Shown: positions 27,104-35,694 of the stretch, in pieces
Layout: every line of letters starts with the position of its first letter
Position numbering within the stretch: position 1 is the stretch's first letter
Assembly: GCF_001428845.1 (NCBI RefSeq)
Contig: NZ_LMIU01000022.1
Location: 62,001-126,000, forward strand
DNA length: 64,000 bases
DNA from: Achromobacter sp. Root83
Lineage (GTDB): Bacteria; Pseudomonadota; Gammaproteobacteria; Burkholderiales; Burkholderiaceae_B
Direction: 5' to 3'
Notes under the pieces: model-generated
The model's input: only the letters and a program-made list of their open reading frames with translations
Told to the model about the DNA's origin: nothing
Database searches by the model: none
Program-made: the position numbers and the translations under genes

Positions 27104-28321
27104 TCAGCAGACCTTGCGGAACGCCAGCACGGCGTTGTTGCCACCCATGCCGAAGGAATTGCTCAGCGCCACCCGCAGGCCCGGCAAGCGCCTGGCCGAC
27201 AACGGCACGCAGTCCAGATCGCACTGCGCATCACCGCCTTCGTAAAACAGCGTGGGTGGCACCACGCCCCGCAGCACGGACAATGCGGTCACGGCGGCCT
27301 CGACCGCGCCCGCGGCCCCGATCATGTGCCCGACCGCCCCCTTGATGCTGCTGACGGGCAGCGCCGCCGCATGGCCGCCGAACACCTTCTTGATGGCCGC
27401 CGTTTCGATCCGGTCGCCCACCAGGGTGCCGGTCGCATGCGCGTTGATATAGCCCACGTCCCCGGGCGCCAGGCCCGCGTCGGCCAGGCAACGCGACATG
27501 GCCAGCGCCTGCCCCTCGGGGTCCGGACGCAGGGGATGCGTGCCGTCGTTGCTGACGCCGTAGCCGCACAACTCCGCAATCGGCGCCGCGCCCCGCGCGG
27601 CGGCATGCGCGGCGCTTTCCAGAACCAGCATGGCGGCGCCCTCGGACAGCGCGAAGCCCGTGCGCCTGTTGCTGAACGGCCGGCATCCGCCCGCTCCGCC
27701 ATCGGCAGGATCGGCGCACAGCACATGCAATTGCAGCCAGGCCGCGAAGACGACCGGGGTCAGCATCGCGTCAGCGCCGCCGGCGATGGCGACGTCCAGG
27801 TAACCGTCGCGGATGCGCCGGAAGGCCTCGCCGATGGCGACCGCGCCCGAAGAGCAGGCCGTGGCATAGGTTTGCGCCTCTGCCACGGACTTGATCGTCT
27901 GCGCGATCTGCGCGGCGGCCGCGTTGGGCATCGTCGCGGGAACGACCAGCACCGGCCGCTTGGGCACGACGCCATGAAAGGCTTCGACCCCTTCGCACAG
28001 GGTCGATACGCCGCCGACCCCGGTGCCCACGAACACCCCGCATTCCGCATGCCGCGCCGCGCCGAGCCCGGCGCGCGCGAGGGCCTGGCCGGCCGCGTAC
28101 TGCGCCATTACCGTCACCCGGTCCATCATCCGCGCCTGGCTGGGGTGCAGGCCGGCCGCGATGTCCGCGCGCACCTGTCCCACCCGCCGGCCGATTCCCG
28201 CGTCCGGGTGCGGATCCACGCCGCATTTACCCGCGATCAGCGCGTCGAACGTCTGCTCGGCGGAGTCTCCCACCGGGGTGGCCATGCCCATCGCCGTGAT
28301 GACGACTCGGCGGGGATCCAT
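27104..28321 (-). CDS. FabF-type beta-ketoacyl-ACP synthase in fimbrial operon
   Basis: A 405-residue condensing enzyme with the complete Cys-His-His triad: Cys156 in YATACSSGA, His295 in NAHATGTLVGD and His332 in GAVGHMIGAAG, with the conserved Lys in SSIKG. Family members extend acyl chains on acyl carrier proteins by decarboxylative condensation with malonyl-ACP. The start MDPRRVVITAMG at 28321 is the normal FabF opening. The gene begins 16 bases after an acyl carrier protein gene, itself 18 bases after the fimbrial adhesin, so it belongs to the fimbrial transcript. It is more divergent than a housekeeping FabF (for example TACSSG instead of TACAT), which points to a specialised acyl product. 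Confidence 0.9.
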   Translation of the reverse strand: MDPRRVVITAMGMATPVGDSAEQTFDALIAGKCGVDPHPDAGIGRRVGQVRADIAAGLHPSQARMMDRVTVMAQYAAGQALARAGLGAARHAECGVFVGTGVGGVSTLCEGVEAFHGVVPKRPVLVVPATMPNAAAAQIAQTIKSVAEAQTYATACSSGAVAIGEAFRRIRDGYLDVAIAGGADAMLTPVVFAAWLQLHVLCADPADGGAGGCRPFSNRRTGFALSEGAAMLVLESAAHAAARGAAPIAELCGYGVSNDGTHPLRPDPEGQALAMSRCLADAGLAPGDVGYINAHATGTLVGDRIETAAIKKVFGGHAAALPVSSIKGAVGHMIGAAGAVEAAVTALSVLRGVVPPTLFYEGGDAQCDLDCVPLSARRLPGLRVALSNSFGMGGNNAVLAFRKVC

Positions 28322-28337
28322 CGCGGCGCCGGCGCGG

Positions 28338-28787
28338 CTACGGCGCACGGCCAGCGCCGGACGGCATCCCCGCGTCGGGCGCGGCGGCGGCGTCCGACGC
28401 CGCGGTGCGCCGGGCCTGCCGCAACGCTTGCAGCGTGTCCTCTCCCGCTTCCTGGCGGGCGGCGACGCGCGCAGCCACGACGCGCATGTAGGCGATCAGT
28501 TCGGACAGGTCCTTGGGAAACACGCTGGTGATTTCCTGGGCGCCGGTGGCATGGTCCAGCGGCAGCATGTCGTCCGTCTGGATGTGGAATTCGGTTTCGA
28601 CTTCCAGCAGGATTTCCAGGATCGCCAGCGAGTCGAACTGCGTGATGACCGCCGAGAACGCCTGGCCGTCAAGCAAAGGACCGGGTTCGCACCGGCAGAC
28701 CGTCGCGATGATCGTAGCCATCCTGTCGCGCAGGACCGGCGTATCCGGCAGCGAGACGATGTCAGCGGGCTTGGGGGTATCGGGCAT
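28338..28787 (-). CDS. acyl carrier protein with extended C-terminal tail
   Basis: A 149-residue protein. Residues ~18-105 form an acyl carrier fold: VITQFDSLAILEILLEVETEF has Ser53 in the FDSL context as the predicted phosphopantetheine site. Standard ACPs are about 80 residues; this one has an N-terminal extension of ~20 and a C-terminal Ala/Arg-rich tail of ~45. AGGA lies 8 bases before the ATG. It sits between the adhesin (18 bases) and the ketoacyl synthase (16 bases), so the pair looks like a dedicated two-protein acyl system inside the pilus operon. Which acyl group is carried is unknown. Confidence 0.82.
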   Translation of the reverse strand: MPDTPKPADIVSLPDTPVLRDRMATIIATVCRCEPGPLLDGQAFSAVITQFDSLAILEILLEVETEFHIQTDDMLPLDHATGAQEITSVFPKDLSELIAYMRVVAARVAARQEAGEDTLQALRQARRTAASDAAAAPDAGMPSGAGRAP

Positions 28788-28805
28788 GTTCCGGATCCTG
28801 TCGAT

Positions 28806-30011
28806 TCAGTTGTAGGCGAACGTCAGCGTGGCGCCCGTCTGCAGCGCACCGGCGCGGATCTCGTTCACCGCGCCGGTGCGCGCATAGCGCATGGAAAACT
28901 GGTATTGCCACGATGACGCGGGCAGGCTGCCCAGGGCCTGGCCCAGATCCGTATGCACGGTGCCGAAGCCGGGATCCCGGCGCGTGCCCGTCGCGGGAAC
29001 GATCGTCTGCAACTGCACGCCCACGCCCTGCGCGGCGTTCGCTCCCGTCAGCGCATTGGCCAGGAGGTTCGGCGAACTGCCCAGCCGGTTGTTCGACGTG
29101 ATCTTCAGGGTCGGCGGCGATTGGCTCGACGAAGCACACGTGACCGGCACGATTCTGGTCTCCTCGGGCCCCGTCGCCGACCCGGCCAGCGTCGCCGAAT
29201 TGATGTCCGGCAGGTTCACGTTCAAGGCCGACGCCTGGCTGACCGAGCAGGTCGGCACGCTGATCACGATGTTCCCCAACAGGGATACCCGGTACAGCGG
29301 CATCGGCATCGAACCGGAGTAGGGCACGGAGAGAACGCTTTGGCCATACACGTTGGCCGAAAGAATCGTCCCGGGCCTGACCTCGTCGCCCGTGGAAACG
29401 AAGTCGATCCGCGTGCGCAGGTTGCTGCCGAACGAATTGCCGTTGAACGGAAACACCAGCGCGCCGGAGGTAAAGGTGTTGGCGGCATACCAGGGCGCCG
29501 AAACGGATTCATTGCTGGAGATGTAGTAGTACACCCGGTAGCCGATCCCCGCCACGCCGGTCTGGTAGACGTCGGACCCCGAAATAGGCGAGCCCCGGCC
29601 ATTGAACATTTCCAGGCCTCCGCTGGGACAGTCGTAGACCGGGGCCGCCCTGCCCTGGGCCTGCCCGGTCAGCCAGGGCAACTGCGTCTCCGTCGACGAG
29701 AACAAGAGCTGCCCGAAGCCCTTGTTGGCGGGCACGGGGTAGGAGGAAGACCGGGGTCTGACGGTGATCTGCCAGATACCCACATCGAAGCCGTCGTAGC
29801 GGTTTCCCTGGGAACTGACACCGCCGTTGTTGTTGACTCTGCACATCGTGGGCGCGCTGCGCGAATCCAGTGGCCCCGCCCGCGCGGCATCCAGGCCGCC
29901 GCCCAGCGCCGCGGCCATGGCCAGCGCGCTGGCCGCCAGGCGTCGGCGGCGCCGCAGTTCCGCGCAGGCCCGCGGCCGGCCGAGGTCGTACTTCATCGTC
30001 GTCAGACGCAT
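28806..30011 (-). CDS. fimbrial tip adhesin (two-domain, MrkD/FimH-like)
   Basis: About 401 residues with a signal sequence (~residues 20-45, ending DAARAG). The N-terminal ~200 residues after it form a receptor-binding-type domain with CRVNNNGG and DCPSGGLE. The C-terminal ~170 residues are a pilin domain with SVPTCSVSQAS and VPVTCASSSQ as its disulfide, ending in a terminal beta strand ATLTFAYN as in subunits held by a chaperone. Last structural gene of the operon, the usual place for a tip adhesin. The ATG at 30011 overlaps the usher stop by 10 bases and follows AAGGAA. The receptor is unknown. Confidence 0.82.
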   Translation of the reverse strand: MRLTTMKYDLGRPRACAELRRRRRLAASALAMAAALGGGLDAARAGPLDSRSAPTMCRVNNNGGVSSQGNRYDGFDVGIWQITVRPRSSSYPVPANKGFGQLLFSSTETQLPWLTGQAQGRAAPVYDCPSGGLEMFNGRGSPISGSDVYQTGVAGIGYRVYYYISSNESVSAPWYAANTFTSGALVFPFNGNSFGSNLRTRIDFVSTGDEVRPGTILSANVYGQSVLSVPYSGSMPMPLYRVSLLGNIVISVPTCSVSQASALNVNLPDINSATLAGSATGPEETRIVPVTCASSSQSPPTLKITSNNRLGSSPNLLANALTGANAAQGVGVQLQTIVPATGTRRDPGFGTVHTDLGQALGSLPASSWQYQFSMRYARTGAVNEIRAGALQTGATLTFAYN

Positions 30012-32506
30012 GTCAATTCCTTGCTCTTCTCTTCCGGCTGGCTCTTGCCGGCAGGCACCTCGATATCGAAGGCGCATTGGTTTTCCTGGTCATTGCCCCA
30101 CCGCACCGTGAAGCGGTTGGCGCCCGCCAGGCCGGTCAGCCAGACCCGGCCCACCGGCCCGACGATGCCCTTCTGCTCGTTGTCCTTGTCGAACACCGCA
30201 GCGCCGAACGGCAATTCCATTCCCGCATCATTGCGCAGCACCACCAGCATGGCGCGCCCGATCTCGGTATCGAACCTGGCCACCACGATGGCGCCCCGGG
30301 TCGGCACCACGGTTTGCACGTTGTGTTCCAGCGTGGTGTCGGCGTCGTCGAAGTTCGGCGTCAGGGATACCCGGTTCTCGCGGTAGGCGTTGGCATACGG
30401 AATCAGGGCCCGGCCATCGCCGTTGGTGCGCACGCCCGGAAAGGAGTCCACTTCCACCCCGGACGCGCCCGGCGCCTCCACGATGATCGCGGTCTCGCCC
30501 AGCGACTGGCCCAGCAGCACGCCCTTTCCGTCCAGCAGGATGGCGCCGCTGACATCCAGGTTGGTGTTGGACGAACGCTTGCTGTAGGCATGGCTGACGT
30601 TCGCGATGCCGGTCGGCCCCGCGTAGCCCAGCGCGCCGTATCCGCGCGCGCCCTCGCCCGAGCCGCTGGTCACCCCGGCCTGCAGCGCGTAGGTCAGCGC
30701 GTAGTCATCCGTCAGCGCCCCGCTCAGGGTGGCGTCCTGGCTCGTGCCCTGGCCGGAGCTGCGGCCGATCGCATAGCTTCCGTTATGCGAGCCGCCCAGC
30801 GGAATATTCATCGTGAACATCACCGTGGATTCACGCCGGCTCCAGGGGCTGCGGTTGACGCCGTAGGTCAGGGAATAGCCCACCCGCCCGATCGAGCTCG
30901 ATACGCCCAGTTGGGCGAAGGTCGAAGTCGACGGCGCGTTCCGGTACGACACGCCGAAATAGTTGAACGACACCGACGCCCGCGTACCGATGCGCTGCGA
31001 CAGGGAAAGCTGGTACTCGTTCACGCGGCTGAGGCCGCGCAAAAGATCCGAGTCCGGCCCGGACCGGTCGCGCACGGCGTCGTCCAGGCTGCGGAACCCC
31101 GCCGAGTTGTAGCGGTAGCCGGCCAGCGTGAAATCCGTTCCGCTGCCGGGAAAGGACTTTGCGTACTGGATGCGCGCGGCGATGCCCGAGATGCTTTTGC
31201 CCCGGTCGTCCCGCGAGCGCGACCCCGTGATATCCGACGACACCGCGCCCAGCGTCTCCATGTTCAGCGCCATGCCCAGCGCGCCGGCCTGATAGGAGCC
31301 CTCGGCCACCATCGCTCCGCCATAGCCCGTCAGCCCGCCGGGCAGGCCATAAGCCATGGTGAACTGGCTCATCATGGGACGTTCCGAGTCGAACCTGGAT
31401 CGATGCTCGCCCGCCACGAAGTTGTAGCTCAGGATGCCTTCGCGCATCATCAGCGGCAACGCCGAGAACGGCTGCGAGAACCGCGTGACGCGGCCGCCGA
31501 GTTCCTCGATTTCCACCTGCAGGTCTCCGCCGCCGGGCGTGGAGTACAGGTCGTCGATCACGAAGGGGCCGGCCGGCACAAACGTCGTGTAGACCACGTA
31601 GCCGTTCTGGCGCACCGTGACCTTGGCGTTGCCGTTGGCGATGCCGCGCACCACGGGCGCATAGCCCCGCTGGCTGTCGGGGAGCATGCTTTCGTCCGAC
31701 TGCATCTGCAGGCCGCGAAAGCGCGACGAACTGAAGATATTGCCGGGCGTCGAACTGGCGCCCAGGCGCAGCCAGCTTCGCAGCGGCACGATGCCGCGCT
31801 CGGCGTACACGTCGGTCCAGTCCCACGTGGACTCGCCGTTGCTCTGGTAGAAGCTGCCGTTGTTGCGCACGCGCCATTCGCCCAGGTTCAGGCCATTGCG
31901 AAAGCTCGCGAAGGTCGAATGGCTATTGCTGCCCCCGCCGGACACGCTCATCTGGTTGTGCCCGATCCGGTACGAGGACCACAGCGCGGTCTTGCCGCTG
32001 TCCCACAGATCGGCCGACACCAGGCCGCGCGCCTTCCGGTCCAGCGCGGCCTGGGGGATCGACAGGTCCAGGATGTTCTTTTCGTGGTCGTACGCGATCG
32101 ACGTCTGCGGAATGGCGGCCAGCGGCGCCGTGCAGTCGGTGGGGTCCATGCTCAGCAACGGCGCGAAGGCCTTGATGTTGACGCCAAGCTCCTCCAGCGC
32201 GGTCACGGTGAAGCAAGGCTGCGCGTCCTCCTTGCCCTCTTGCGCCACGAACTCGATGTCGCGAGTGCCCAGCGGCTGGCGGTTCAGCCGCAGCAGCACG
32301 GTACGCGTGCCGGGCAGCACGCGATTGGAAAACGCAAAGACCGACAGGTCCACGCCGGGCTGCCCTTTGACGTTATGCAGGAAGTTGTTGTCGAACGAGG
32401 CTGCCGCCTCTTCCGGTGTCTGGCCGCTGGCGCTTGCGCAGGCCAGCGCCAGGGACAGGAAGCCCATTCCAGTGGCCAGGGAGCGATACAGGATCTTTGT
32501 TCTCAT
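30002..32506 (-). CDS. fimbrial outer-membrane usher (FimD/PapC family)
   Basis: An outer-membrane channel that receives chaperone-subunit complexes and assembles the pilus. The signal peptide starts at MRTKILYRSLATGMG (32506). The N-terminal periplasmic domain follows (SFDNNFLHNVKGQPGVDLSVF), with the motif VDLSVF typical of ushers. Then come the barrel with plug (FVPAGPFVIDDLYSTPGGGDLQVEIEELGG shown in part: GPFVIDDLYSTPGGGDL) and C-terminal domains ending ...LTCV. Mature length ~810 fits the family. Possible longer starts (ATG 32551, GTG 32605) place extra residues before the signal peptide and are less likely. Confidence 0.92.
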   Translation of the reverse strand: MRTKILYRSLATGMGFLSLALACASASGQTPEEAAASFDNNFLHNVKGQPGVDLSVFAFSNRVLPGTRTVLLRLNRQPLGTRDIEFVAQEGKEDAQPCFTVTALEELGVNIKAFAPLLSMDPTDCTAPLAAIPQTSIAYDHEKNILDLSIPQAALDRKARGLVSADLWDSGKTALWSSYRIGHNQMSVSGGGSNSHSTFASFRNGLNLGEWRVRNNGSFYQSNGESTWDWTDVYAERGIVPLRSWLRLGASSTPGNIFSSSRFRGLQMQSDESMLPDSQRGYAPVVRGIANGNAKVTVRQNGYVVYTTFVPAGPFVIDDLYSTPGGGDLQVEIEELGGRVTRFSQPFSALPLMMREGILSYNFVAGEHRSRFDSERPMMSQFTMAYGLPGGLTGYGGAMVAEGSYQAGALGMALNMETLGAVSSDITGSRSRDDRGKSISGIAARIQYAKSFPGSGTDFTLAGYRYNSAGFRSLDDAVRDRSGPDSDLLRGLSRVNEYQLSLSQRIGTRASVSFNYFGVSYRNAPSTSTFAQLGVSSSIGRVGYSLTYGVNRSPWSRRESTVMFTMNIPLGGSHNGSYAIGRSSGQGTSQDATLSGALTDDYALTYALQAGVTSGSGEGARGYGALGYAGPTGIANVSHAYSKRSSNTNLDVSGAILLDGKGVLLGQSLGETAIIVEAPGASGVEVDSFPGVRTNGDGRALIPYANAYRENRVSLTPNFDDADTTLEHNVQTVVPTRGAIVVARFDTEIGRAMLVVLRNDAGMELPFGAAVFDKDNEQKGIVGPVGRVWLTGLAGANRFTVRWGNDQENQCAFDIEVPAGKSQPEEKSKELTCV

Positions 32507-32606
32507 GGTGCTTGCGTGCGCCTCGCTGAAAGCGAGCCGGGATCGGTTCATGTTGGATGAATGGGGCAAGCCCGATGGGGCCGCTTGCGCGGCGGATGGA
32601 TGCACG

Positions 32607-33149
32607 CTACGAATAGGTCAGCGTTACCGTCGCGGTGGCGTTCGCGGTGCCGGCCCTTGGCGCGGCGCCTTGCACGGGGCTGTAGAACGCCTTGAAGTCG
32701 TAGCTCGTCTTGATGCTGCCCACGTCGAAGGGAATGCCTTCGTTGCGGTTGAAGACGACGGAAAGCCCGTCGCCGGGATGCGTCGCATCGGTCCGGACGA
32801 TCTGGATGCCGATGCCGGCCGCCACCCTGGGATCCGGTGTCAAGGCAAGCAAGGTGTCATTGCTGCCGGGAACGGTGGCGCCCGTGAAATCCAGCGAGGC
32901 GGAATGCAGCGTCTGCAGGTCGCACCCCGCCAAACCCACCTGGAAGTTCTTTCCGTAGTTGACGCCCGAGCCGGGGCTGCCCAGGAAGTCCGCCAGCGGG
33001 ACCTTTCCCATGTCCACGGGACTCAGCACCAGCGTGCACGGCGCCGGCACGATTCTGCCCGTCACCTCCAGCAACGCGCCCCGCGCCTGCATCACGCCGC
33101 ACAGTGCCAACAGCGCCACCGCGCAGCGGGTTCGGATCGTTCTGTTCAT
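32607..33149 (-). CDS. fimbrial subunit (pilin)
   Basis: A 180-residue pilin of the FimA/PF00419 type. Signal peptide about residues 1-24 (ending ARGA), then the donor strand and domain opening LEVTGRIVPAPCTLVLSP, a second Cys in LAGCDLQTLHSASLDF that closes the usual disulfide, and the terminal strand TANATATVTLTYS. It lies between the chaperone and the usher genes, so it may be a minor or adaptor subunit. Start at 33149 is fixed by the signal peptide. It is clearly related to the subunit encoded at 33881 (same ending). Confidence 0.88.
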   Translation of the reverse strand: MNRTIRTRCAVALLALCGVMQARGALLEVTGRIVPAPCTLVLSPVDMGKVPLADFLGSPGSGVNYGKNFQVGLAGCDLQTLHSASLDFTGATVPGSNDTLLALTPDPRVAAGIGIQIVRTDATHPGDGLSVVFNRNEGIPFDVGSIKTSYDFKAFYSPVQGAAPRAGTANATATVTLTYS

Positions 33150-33165
33150 TTGCACACCCAAGGCG

Positions 33166-33873
33166 CTACTGCAACGATATTTCTGGCCAGGGCTCGACCA
33201 CGCCATAGTCGTTGACGACGTGGGGCGCCAGCTTGATGGCTCCGGCGGGGCACTTGCCGAGCGCGACGCGCGTGCTGGCCAGCGGTTTGGCGACAACGGC
33301 CGTGCCGAACCCGGACGGCTCTCCGGTCGTATCGATGCGGGCGAAGTTCATGTTGTAGGCCGAGCCGTTCTGGATATCGATGCCGCAGTTCTTGCCATCG
33401 CGCACCAGGGCCCACTTCACCAGTTCGGGGCCGCGCGGAAGCTGCAGGACGGCCGTCGGACGGTAGAACAGCTTGATGCGCGTGCGCGTCGCCAGCGTCA
33501 GGCTGTTCTGGGCGGCGTCGGTCTTCTGCGGAATTTCCAGCACGTTGACCCAGTAGTAGGACTCGCGGTCGCCCGGCAACTGTCCCCCGCCCACCCGCGT
33601 GATGTTCAGGCTGCGTTCGGCATTCGCGTCGAACCGGCTGAGCGGCGGCGTGATGAAGAACGGGGTCTGCATTTCCTCGGCTTCGCCGTCGATCCATGCC
33701 TGCACCACGAAGGGCGCGGTCGTCAGGTTCTTCGCGAAGATCGAGACGTTGCGATCCTTTTCGTTCATGATGACGCGCGTGCCGGACAACTGGATCGCGG
33801 CGTCGGCCGCGCCGCCGGCCAGCGCGGCCATCAGGGCGATCGCCGGCAGAAAGGATAGGAATCGTATTTTCAT
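33166..33873 (-). CDS. periplasmic fimbrial chaperone (FimC/PapD family)
   Basis: A 235-residue protein with a signal peptide (about 1-24, ending ADAA) and two Ig-like domains. Visible are the N-terminal strand AIQLSGTRVIMNEKDRNVSI, the family motif YYWVNVLEIPQK in domain 1, and TRIKLFYRPTAV at the domain boundary. The second domain carries a Cys pair (KNCGIDI; LGKCPAG), as in many chaperones. It folds pilins and delivers them to the usher. It lies 7 bases after the upstream pilin stop. Confidence 0.92.
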   Translation of the reverse strand: MKIRFLSFLPAIALMAALAGGAADAAIQLSGTRVIMNEKDRNVSIFAKNLTTAPFVVQAWIDGEAEEMQTPFFITPPLSRFDANAERSLNITRVGGGQLPGDRESYYWVNVLEIPQKTDAAQNSLTLATRTRIKLFYRPTAVLQLPRGPELVKWALVRDGKNCGIDIQNGSAYNMNFARIDTTGEPSGFGTAVVAKPLASTRVALGKCPAGAIKLAPHVVNDYGVVEPWPEISLQ

Positions 33874-33880
33874 GGCGTCC

Positions 33881-34417
33881 TCAGGCGTAGCTCAGCGTGA
33901 CCGTGGCGGTGGCGTTGGCCGTGCCCGTGCGCAAAGCCACGCCAGGCACCGGCACCAGCTTTGCCTGGAAGTCATAGGTGTTCTTGCCGCTGGCCAGCAA
34001 AAAGGGATAGGCGGTCGCGCCGTCGAAACGCACGGCCGTACCCACCGAGCCGCCATGCGTGCTCTCGTTGATGTAGACAGAGACGGCAACGCCCTGCGCG
34101 CGCGTGGACGCATCGTTCAGCGCCAGCCCGGTGCTGTTCGATACTTCCGGCACGATGGTGCCCGCGAACGTGACGGAAGCGCGCGTCAGGGTCGCCATAT
34201 CGCAATTCCCGAGCGTGACCTGGAACGTCTTCGCATATTGGCTGTCGGTAAAGTTCGCGATCGGCACGTCGCCGAACGCCACGGCGCCCACCGAGATCGT
34301 GCACGACGCGGCGACGACTCGCCCCGTGATGTTCAATTGCGCGCTTTGCGCCTGGACAGCGCCCGCCATCAAGGCATAAGCCGCAACGGCCGCAAGCCCT
34401 TTCAATCTGATGTTCAT
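33881..34417 (-). CDS. fimbrial subunit (pilin)
   Basis: A 178-residue pilin with a signal peptide (about 1-23, ending AVQAQ). The mature protein opens with AQLNITGRVVAASCTISV, has the partner Cys in TLGNCDMATLTRASVTF and ends in NATATVTLSYA. The ATG at 34417 is chosen for the signal peptide and the length of the family. It follows the major pilin gene after a 191-base gap that contains two strong hairpins, and precedes the chaperone by 7 bases. Confidence 0.88.
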   Translation of the reverse strand: MNIRLKGLAAVAAYALMAGAVQAQSAQLNITGRVVAASCTISVGAVAFGDVPIANFTDSQYAKTFQVTLGNCDMATLTRASVTFAGTIVPEVSNSTGLALNDASTRAQGVAVSVYINESTHGGSVGTAVRFDGATAYPFLLASGKNTYDFQAKLVPVPGVALRTGTANATATVTLSYA

Positions 34418-34559
34418 TTCTTCGCCCAAAAGCTCGCCCACACGGGTCACGCCTGCTGGATCCGTGGGCAATTCGACCAATTCGATTGGGATCCGGACGC
34501 GGTCCGCCGCGCCCGGATGCACCGGATGCCGGCAATGCACTCCGGCAATGTCGGAAGGC

Positions 34560-34599
34560 GGGCCGGGCGATAAGCCCGGCCCAGGGGCGGAACCGCCCC
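34560..34599 (-). promoter_or_regulatory. tandem hairpins between major pilin and rest of fimbrial operon
   Basis: Two perfect stem-loops lie in the gap behind the first pilin gene: a 9-bp stem (GGGCCGGGC / GCCCGGCCC, loop of five) and a 7-bp stem (GGGGCGG / CCGCCCC, loop of two). No T-run follows on the minus strand, so they are more likely a stabilising or attenuating structure that gives excess major pilin than a full terminator. Confidence 0.6.
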
Positions 34600-34608
34600 G
34601 CTACCCCA

Positions 34609-35136
34609 TTAGGAGTACGTGACTTCAAATACGGCGCGCGCGTTGGCGGCGCCAGCGGTCACGTTGGCGTCGGTCGCCTCGTAGAACGCCTTGAAGTTCA
34701 GGTTGTTGGTGCCTTCCTGCAGCGTGTAGGACTTGGCCGCGCCGCCGACGATGATGTCGGTGCCGTCCTGTTCCAGGCCGACCGCCACGCCACGGGCGCC
34801 GCTGGCGTTTTCCAGGCCCAGCAGGCGGCTGGCGACAACGCTGCCGGCGCCCGGTGCGAACGAGATCGATGCCGTGGTGGCGACCGAGATGTCGCAGCCC
34901 AGCAGCGAGATCGTGAAGTCCTGCTTGGGACCGCGGACGCCGACGCCGGAGAACATGTTGGTCGAGATGCTGCCCATCGACACCGTCATGTTGCTGCCCA
35001 GTTGGCCGCCGCCGATCGAGCACGCGGATTCCGTGATTTCGCCTTCGAACGAAATCCGTCCGCTGTCCGCTGCGGCGGTGCCGGCGATGGCGGCCAGGGT
35101 AGCGGCGAACAATGCGTTGATGAGAGTCTTCTTCAT
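34609..35136 (-). CDS. major fimbrial subunit (pilin), first gene of operon
   Basis: A 175-residue pilin with signal peptide (about 1-23, MKKTLINALFAATLAAIAGT...). The mature part opens with GRISFEGEITESACSIGG, has the second Cys in ISLLGCDISVATTASISF, and ends ARAVFEVTYS. Being first in the operon and separated from the others by hairpins is the usual arrangement of the most abundant subunit. The promoter must lie upstream of 35137; only 39 bases separate this gene from the next minus-strand reading frame. Confidence 0.88.
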   Translation of the reverse strand: MKKTLINALFAATLAAIAGTAAADSGRISFEGEITESACSIGGGQLGSNMTVSMGSISTNMFSGVGVRGPKQDFTISLLGCDISVATTASISFAPGAGSVVASRLLGLENASGARGVAVGLEQDGTDIIVGGAAKSYTLQEGTNNLNFKAFYEATDANVTAGAANARAVFEVTYS

Positions 35137-35175
35137 GGTAAGGAACCTATCGGGTTAAGAGGTTGGCAATCCGAG

Positions 35176-35583
35176 TCAACAACCCAGCCGGCGGATCGAA
35201 GCATTGCGTGTGGCAATTCCCGTCCGCTTGCGCCGCAGTCCCGCAAGGGTGCCCAGTAGCGAGTTCGCCGGCCAGAACAGGCACTGGCTGACAAAGCGTC
35301 CGGGCAGATGCGGGCGCTTGCTCAGGCCCTTCCGATACTTGATATCGGCGGCCATCCAACGCACCGCGACGGCAAGGCCTCGTGCCAGCATCCGATGCTT
35401 GCGCATCAGCCGCAGGCACGGAGCCGCCCAGAGCCGGTAGCCCTGGTACGTCGCTGGGGAGAACCTTGACGCGCAGTAGCTGGCGTCATGCACCCAATCC
35501 GAGACGGAGATCAGTTCCTGGCGACGCAACTCGTTGCATACGATTTTTGAGCTGTAATCGACCCAGATACCTAGCTTTTTCAT
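35176..35583 (-). CDS. small basic protein of unknown function upstream of pilin
   Basis: A 135-residue reading frame with balanced composition (five Trp, several Tyr and Cys), unlike the Arg/Ala/Gly-rich shadow frames nearby, so it is probably a real gene. The central part, YRLWAAPCLRLMRKHRMLAR, and FVSQCLFWPANSLLGTLAGL near the end are weakly amphipathic or hydrophobic; the protein is strongly basic. No family recognised. Its position, directly before the major pilin on the same strand, suggests either a leader gene or a regulator. No good ribosome-binding site is seen before the ATG. Confidence 0.5.
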   Translation of the reverse strand: MKKLGIWVDYSSKIVCNELRRQELISVSDWVHDASYCASRFSPATYQGYRLWAAPCLRLMRKHRMLARGLAVAVRWMAADIKYRKGLSKRPHLPGRFVSQCLFWPANSLLGTLAGLRRKRTGIATRNASIRRLGC

Positions 35584-35694
35584 CCGCGCTGCTCGGAAGT
35601 TGATTCAGAAAATGCAGGCGTTTTGCCTGCGCCAGCTCTCCATGTCTGGGAGCCATGAGCATCTTAGGTTTGGGCCTGCTTTCGTTATATAGGA

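Noticed and set aside
29870-32560. Long plus-strand open frame opposite the usher gene
   Set aside because: Composition is that of an antisense shadow (Arg, Gln, His, Gly, Ala); no motif or start site, and the usher on the other strand is unmistakable.
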